From: Anaerolineae bacterium
Lineage (GTDB): Bacteria; Chloroflexota; Anaerolineae; B4-G1; SLSP01
Length of the DNA: 8,530 bases
Assembly: GCA_016927095.1 (NCBI GenBank)
Contig: JAFGNI010000635.1
Coordinates: 1-8,530 of the forward strand
Reading direction: 5' to 3'
Below are positions 6,127 to 8,530 of this stretch, one piece after another; within the stretch, counting starts at the first letter, position 1, and each line of letters begins with the position of its first letter. The position numbers and the translations under genes were made by a program. The notes under the pieces were generated by a model. It saw only the letters and a list, made by a program, of their open reading frames with translations, ran no database searches and was not told where the DNA came from.

Positions 6127-7131
6127 TCAAGCCATGATCTGCAGGCGAGCCCAGGTGACGGCGAGGTGCGGGGCCTCGCCCGCGAAGAAGCGCACCATGT
6201 CGTCCGCAATCGCCTCCACCAGCCGGAGGCGCGACTCGATGGTGAATCCTGCCACGTGGGGGGTCAGGAAGACATTGTCCATATCGCGCAGCGGATCATC
6301 CGCCGGCAATGGCTCTTGATCGTACACATCCAGCACGCCACGGATGCGGCCTGTGGCGAGGGCGGCCCGCATCGCGGCCTGATCCACAACCCATGCGCGC
6401 GCCGTGTTGATGAAGAGGGCGCCGTCCTGCATCGCCGCAAAGTGCACGGCGCCAATCATCTCCTTCGTCTCGGGCGTGATGGGTGCATGGACGGAGACGA
6501 TATCGCTGCCCGAAAAGAGCTCCTCCAGCGAGACCCGCCGCACGCCCAGTACCTTAGCCTCCGCCTCAGAGAGATAGGGATCATAGACCATCACGTCGCA
6601 GTGGAAGGGCTTCAGCAGGTTGATCACGCGCCGGCCGATCATGCTGGCCGAGACAAGGCCAACACGCTTGGTGTACAACTCGTGTGAGAATCCGCGGGCA
6701 CCGTGGCTCCATATCTTCGCCTCTTTCATCTCCGGCTCGTACCGGTGCAGTTCGCGCTGCATGCGCAACATCGCCCAGAGCGTGTATTCCGCCACCGAGT
6801 CGGCGAGCACCGAGGATGCGCTGAGCATCACGATGCCACGATCGTAGCCCGCCTTGGGCAGGATGTGCTTGACGCTACCCGCTGCATGCCCCACGATCCG
6901 GAGGCTGTCCGCCGCCGCCAGCATCTCCGGCGTGAAGCCCGGCACACCCCAAGAGGTCACAACCACCTCCGCCCCGGGGAGCAGCGCAACCAACTCCTCC
7001 GGCGTGGTGTCGCGGTCCATCTCGTTCCAGACCACCTCACCCAACCCGCTCAGCATCGCGCGGGCACGTTCGGAAAGGATGTCCTCGCTCAGCCCTGTTC
7101 GGGGAAGATAGAGGATCTTACGTTCTGCCAC
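6127..7131 (-). CDS. D-isomer-specific 2-hydroxyacid dehydrogenase family protein
   Basis: Family members interconvert 2-keto and D-2-hydroxy acids with NAD(P) (phosphoglycerate, glyoxylate or lactate dehydrogenase relatives); cytoplasmic, 334 aa. The catalytic triad is present: Arg245 in NTARAWVVD, Glu273 in DVYDQEPLP, His292 in LTPHVAGFT. The NAD domain begins at about residue 105, and the acidic end of beta-2 is D184 in VYDPY. The glycine loop reads VGLVSASMIGRR (157-168): the two middle glycines of the usual V-G-x-x-G-x-G-x-x-G are serines (161, 163), so cofactor binding may be altered. The start is GTG 7131, with GGAGG 6 bases upstream; no ATG nearby fits the family N-terminus. The isomerase gene follows after 176 bp that contain an inverted-repeat element. 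It may act on a product of the same pathway (inference). It resembles no single characterised member enough for a gene name. Confidence 0.9.
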   Translation of the reverse strand: MAERKILYLPRTGLSEDILSERARAMLSGLGEVVWNEMDRDTTPEELVALLPGAEVVVTSWGVPGFTPEMLAAADSLRIVGHAAGSVKHILPKAGYDRGIVMLSASSVLADSVAEYTLWAMLRMQRELHRYEPEMKEAKIWSHGARGFSHELYTKRVGLVSASMIGRRVINLLKPFHCDVMVYDPYLSEAEAKVLGVRRVSLEELFSGSDIVSVHAPITPETKEMIGAVHFAAMQDGALFINTARAWVVDQAAMRAALATGRIRGVLDVYDQEPLPADDPLRDMDNVFLTPHVAGFTIESRLRLVEAIADDMVRFFAGEAPHLAVTWARLQIMA

Positions 7132-7192
7132 CTTGTCCCTCCTTGGCCTACCTCATAGACGATTCGCAGCCCACCGCGCCATCCATTGATGG

Positions 7193-7221
7193 AGTATACG
7201 CGCCTCAACCACTCCAAGCAA
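7193..7221 (-). promoter_or_regulatory. Candidate promoter of the hydroxyacid dehydrogenase gene
   Basis: TATACT (7198-7193, 5 of 6 consensus) is preceded at 17 bases by TTGCTT (7221-7216, 3 of 6). The transcript would start about 55 bases before GTG 7131. The -10 is good and the -35 weak. It ends just beside the heptad repeat array. Confidence 0.4.
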
Positions 7222-7224
7222 AGT

Positions 7225-7280
7225 CCCTAGCCCCTACCCCTTTTCCCCTATCCCTTGTCCCTTATCCCCTTTCCCCTATA
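7225..7280. repeat. Eight degenerate 7-bp tandem units, consensus CCCTATC
   Basis: The units read CCCTAGC, CCCTACC, CCTTTTC, CCCTATC, CCTTGTC, CCTTATC, CCCTTTC, CCCTATA. Runs of three or four C start at 7225, 7231, 7237, 7245, 7252, 7259, 7266 and 7273, so spacing is close to 7 throughout. The minus strand therefore carries eight G-runs with loops of 2-4 bases, enough for up to two G-quadruplexes. The array lies between the divergent dehydrogenase and LysM genes. Confidence 0.8.
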
Positions 7281-7282
7281 CT
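7255..7282 (+). promoter_or_regulatory. Candidate promoter of the LysM gene, inside the heptad array
   Basis: TATACT (7277-7282, 5 of 6 consensus) overlaps the last heptad. TTGTCC (7255-7260, 4 of 6) lies 16 bases upstream within the array. The start site would be about 30 bases before the LysM ATG. The fit is reasonable, but the repeat makes T-rich matches easy. Confidence 0.4.
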
Positions 7283-7321
7283 GAATGCTACCCATTCCTA
7301 TACCCCAAAAAGGAGCGACCG

Positions 7322-7540
7322 ATGGCCAAGTCATACGTCGTCAAGGCGGGCGACACGCTGAGCAAGATCGCCAAGGAGTTGTTGGGGGATGCCAATCGCT
7401 GGCAGGAAATCGTGGAAGCTAACAAGGACAAGATCAAAGACCCCAACGCGATACAACCGGGACTGGAACTCAAGATACCCTCAGAAGCGGGGGAAAAGGG
7501 AGGCAGACCCCAGGGGAGTTCGACCCAAGAGCTCAAGTAA
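7322..7540 (+). CDS. Small single-LysM protein without signal peptide
   Basis: A 72-aa protein made almost wholly of one LysM domain: SYVVKAGDTLSKIAKELLG (4-22), then ANRWQEIVEANKDKIKDPNAI and the closing PGLELKIP (46-53), followed by an 18-residue polar tail. LysM domains bind GlcNAc-containing polymers. This one most resembles the C-terminal LysM of the cytoplasmic potassium-binding protein Kbp (YgaU), including the GDANRW-EIVEANK pattern. It has no signal peptide, lipobox or membrane helix, so as written it stays in the cytoplasm. AAGGAG lies 6 bases before ATG 7322. It is a single-gene unit with its own terminator. Its role may be K+ sensing, a phage-tail-type adaptor or a partner protein; I cannot choose between them. 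Confidence 0.88.
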   Translation: MAKSYVVKAGDTLSKIAKELLGDANRWQEIVEANKDKIKDPNAIQPGLELKIPSEAGEKGGRPQGSSTQELK

Positions 7541-7564
7541 CCCACTCGCAGCCCATAAACGAAT

Positions 7565-7600
7565 ACGGGGAGCCAAGTGGCTCCCCGTTGTCGTTGTTTT
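7565..7600 (+). terminator. Rho-independent terminator after the LysM gene
   Basis: A perfect 10-bp stem (ACGGGGAGCC with GGCTCCCCGT, 7565-7574 and 7579-7588) with loop AAGT begins 24 bases after the stop. A broken T-rich tail (TTGTCGTTGTTTT) follows. On the minus strand the hairpin is followed by ATTCGTTTAT, so it may also stop transcription from the convergent 73-aa gene. Confidence 0.85.
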
Positions 7601-7611
7601 GTCAGACTGCT

Positions 7612-7627
7612 GCGATCACCCGATCGC
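7612..7627. other. Perfect hairpin GCGATC-ACCC-GATCGC between convergent genes
   Basis: Six-base arms pair exactly around a four-base loop. There is no T-run on either side, so it is not a typical intrinsic terminator. It lies in the gap between the LysM gene and the convergent 73-aa gene. Confidence 0.4.
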
Positions 7628-7641
7628 GTCGCTCAAGGCTA

Positions 7642-7654
7642 GGGCTTGAAGCCC
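7642..7654. other. 13-bp palindrome GGGCTTGAAGCCC
   Basis: Two perfect 6-base arms surround a single central base, 19 bp beyond the 3' end of the 73-aa minus-strand gene. As DNA it has the shape of a protein-binding dyad. As RNA the one-base centre would not make a good hairpin without opening inner pairs. Confidence 0.35.
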
Positions 7655-7673
7655 GTTCTCGTCTCGTAGCCGC

Positions 7674-7895
7674 TTAGGCCACGCTGCGGCACTCGGCGGG
7701 ATTGTAGGCGCAGTATGTAGCACCTTTCGTTGCTGCAAAGATCGCGCTCTCGAAGCTATCAAACATGCCTCTCACCCTGGACGCCAACGTTCGCCACAGG
7801 ATGCCCGGGCTTGCCAACTGGAACGGCTCTCGCGTGCTTGTCATCTGTTCGGCAATCGGTTTCGCTAGATATCCATCAAACGGTAGCATACCCAT
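7674..7895 (-). CDS. Unrecognised 73-aa small protein
   Basis: I recognise no family. The case for a gene is regulatory: AAGGAGG lies 6 bases before ATG 7895, and a near-consensus sigma70 promoter lies 77 bases upstream. The protein begins MGMLPFDGYLAKP, has no signal peptide or clear membrane helix, carries scattered basic residues (WRTLASRVRG, about 35-44), and ends with two cysteines in YCAYNPAECRS (61-71). The pair could bind metal or form a disulfide, but this is a guess. A 5-bp hairpin (GCCCT/AGGGC, 7922-7937) is in the leader. The gene is convergent with the LysM gene and divergent from the UroD-like gene. Plus-strand frames over the same bases lack ribosome sites and look like shadows. 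Confidence 0.65.
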   Translation of the reverse strand: MGMLPFDGYLAKPIAEQMTSTREPFQLASPGILWRTLASRVRGMFDSFESAIFAATKGATYCAYNPAECRSVA

Positions 7896-7971
7896 CGTTA
7901 TCCTCCTTCACTTTTTCATCTGCCCTCAGTTCAGGGCCTTGTCTAATTTATTGTTTATGTATTGTATAAGT

Positions 7972-8000
7972 AATATACACGACTTTTGATAGTTTGTCAA
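7972..8000 (-). promoter_or_regulatory. Near-consensus sigma70 promoter for the 73-aa gene
   Basis: On the minus strand TTGACA (8000-7995, 6 of 6) is followed by an exact 17-base spacer and TATATT (7977-7972, 5 of 6). It lies in an AT-rich patch (about 7945-8000) that stands out from the GC-rich surroundings. The leader would be about 70 bases. It is the strongest promoter match in the window. Confidence 0.8.
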
Positions 8001-8114
8001 GACCCAAATCGAGGAAATTCCCGAAAAGCGCACAGAAGATCTCGGCTATGCTGTATCCAGGCTTCAAGTAGAATGAACGGCATCGCGACCAAGTCCCCTT
8101 GGCACTGAGGACCT

Positions 8115-8530
8115 ATGAACTACCTGGAACGCTTCATCGCCGCTATGGACTACCAATCCTTAGACTACGTCCCCAACTGGGAGCTGGGGGTGTGGGGTCA
8201 GACGCAGGACCGCTGGGAGGCTGAGGGGCTCGATGTCACCTCCCTCCACTGGAATTGGTTCCCGGGCGAGGCAAAGCTGGGGATGGACCCCAAGGAGTTC
8301 ATCACCTTCTGCGCCGATCCCCTGCCCCGGTACGAGTACGAGGTCCTCGAAGAGGATGAGCGGACCTTCACCTTCCGGGACCACAAGGGTATGGTCCGCA
8401 AGGGGCTCAAGGAAGGCGAAGCACACGGCACCCGGAAGTCGATGGACGAGTTCATCGACTTCCCCGTCCACGACATGGACGACTGGCAGGAGGTCAAGAA
8501 GCGCTTCGATCCCACCAGCCCGCAGCGCTA
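8115..8530 (+). CDS. Uroporphyrinogen decarboxylase (UroD)-like protein, 3' end cut by window
   Basis: The first 138 residues are visible. The pattern MNYLERFIAAMDYQSLDYVPNWELGVWGQTQDRWEAEGL (1-39), a short helix, then D-x-V-P and E-x-G-x-W...W...G, is the N-terminus of UroD-superfamily proteins. Many of these, outside haem synthesis, are corrinoid- or cobalamin-dependent methyltransferases (MtaA/CmuA types). Beta-rich sequence follows (EYEVLEEDERTFTFRDHKGMVRKG, about 76-99), then HGTRKSMDEFIDFPVHDMDDW, also usual for the group. GAGGA lies 3 bases before ATG 8115, and a small hairpin (CCAAG/CTTGG, 8089-8102) precedes it. I see no firm promoter in 8001-8114. The gene has no haem-synthesis neighbours here, so a methyltransferase or other role is likelier than haem synthesis, but the active-site region is outside the window. 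Confidence 0.8.
   Translation, partial: MNYLERFIAAMDYQSLDYVPNWELGVWGQTQDRWEAEGLDVTSLHWNWFPGEAKLGMDPKEFITFCADPLPRYEYEVLEEDERTFTFRDHKGMVRKGLKEGEAHGTRKSMDEFIDFPVHDMDDWQEVKKRFDPTSPQR

Noticed and set aside
7730..7989. Plus-strand frames over the 73-aa gene region
   Set aside because: They have no ribosome site, run through the AT-rich promoter of the minus-strand gene, and show no recognisable features. The minus-strand gene is better supported.
8073..8108. 11-codon plus-strand ORF before the UroD-like gene
   Set aside because: It has no ribosome site and its stop simply overlaps the UroD-like gene's GAGGA. It is too short to support as a leader.

Overview
The window is a GC-rich (about 60% by eye) stretch of bacterial chromosome. 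Its genes have strong Shine-Dalgarno sites (GGAGG, AAGGAG), and several promoters are readable by E. coli sigma70 rules. There are no phage, transposase, CRISPR, rRNA or tRNA signatures. The gene mix is two Gfo/Idh/MocA oxidoreductases, a sugar phosphate isomerase/epimerase, a D-2-hydroxyacid dehydrogenase, a UroD-like protein and short intergenic repeats. Such a mix is common in uncultured, carbohydrate-degrading lineages (Armatimonadota, Planctomycetota, Poribacteria and Hydrogenedentes types). No marker gene is present, so I do not assign a phylum.

Layout. On the plus strand, 2-1090 is a Gfo/Idh/MocA oxidoreductase missing only its first few codons, and 1274-2704 is a 14-helix MFS transporter. 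A minus-strand series then reads right to left: hydroxyacid dehydrogenase (7131-6127), isomerase (5950-5156), second Gfo/Idh/MocA oxidoreductase (5150-4182), NapH-like membrane polyferredoxin (4087-3329) and flavodoxin (3211-2588). The flavodoxin runs 117 bp into the 3' end of the convergent MFS gene. To the right lie a 72-aa LysM protein (+, 7322-7540) with its terminator, an unrecognised 73-aa protein (-, 7895-7674) behind a near-consensus promoter, and the start of a UroD-like gene (+, 8115 to the edge).

How the genes may work together. The isomerase and second oxidoreductase are translationally coupled (5-bp gap, with the Shine-Dalgarno inside the upstream gene) and form a credible sugar or polyol oxidation module. 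The dehydrogenase upstream could reduce or oxidise a 2-keto/2-hydroxy acid from the same route. The polyferredoxin and flavodoxin follow on the same strand and could pass electrons between the membrane and a soluble acceptor. That link is inference from gene order only.

Non-coding structure is the most unusual part. Two related inverted-repeat elements (3241-3313 and 5973-6118) occupy equivalent intercistronic positions in the minus-strand series. Eight degenerate 7-bp units (7225-7280), G-rich on the minus strand, sit in the divergent promoter region before the LysM gene. No known defence or mobile system is present. The best leads are the repeat families, the orphan small gene, and three enzymes with changed family-signature residues.
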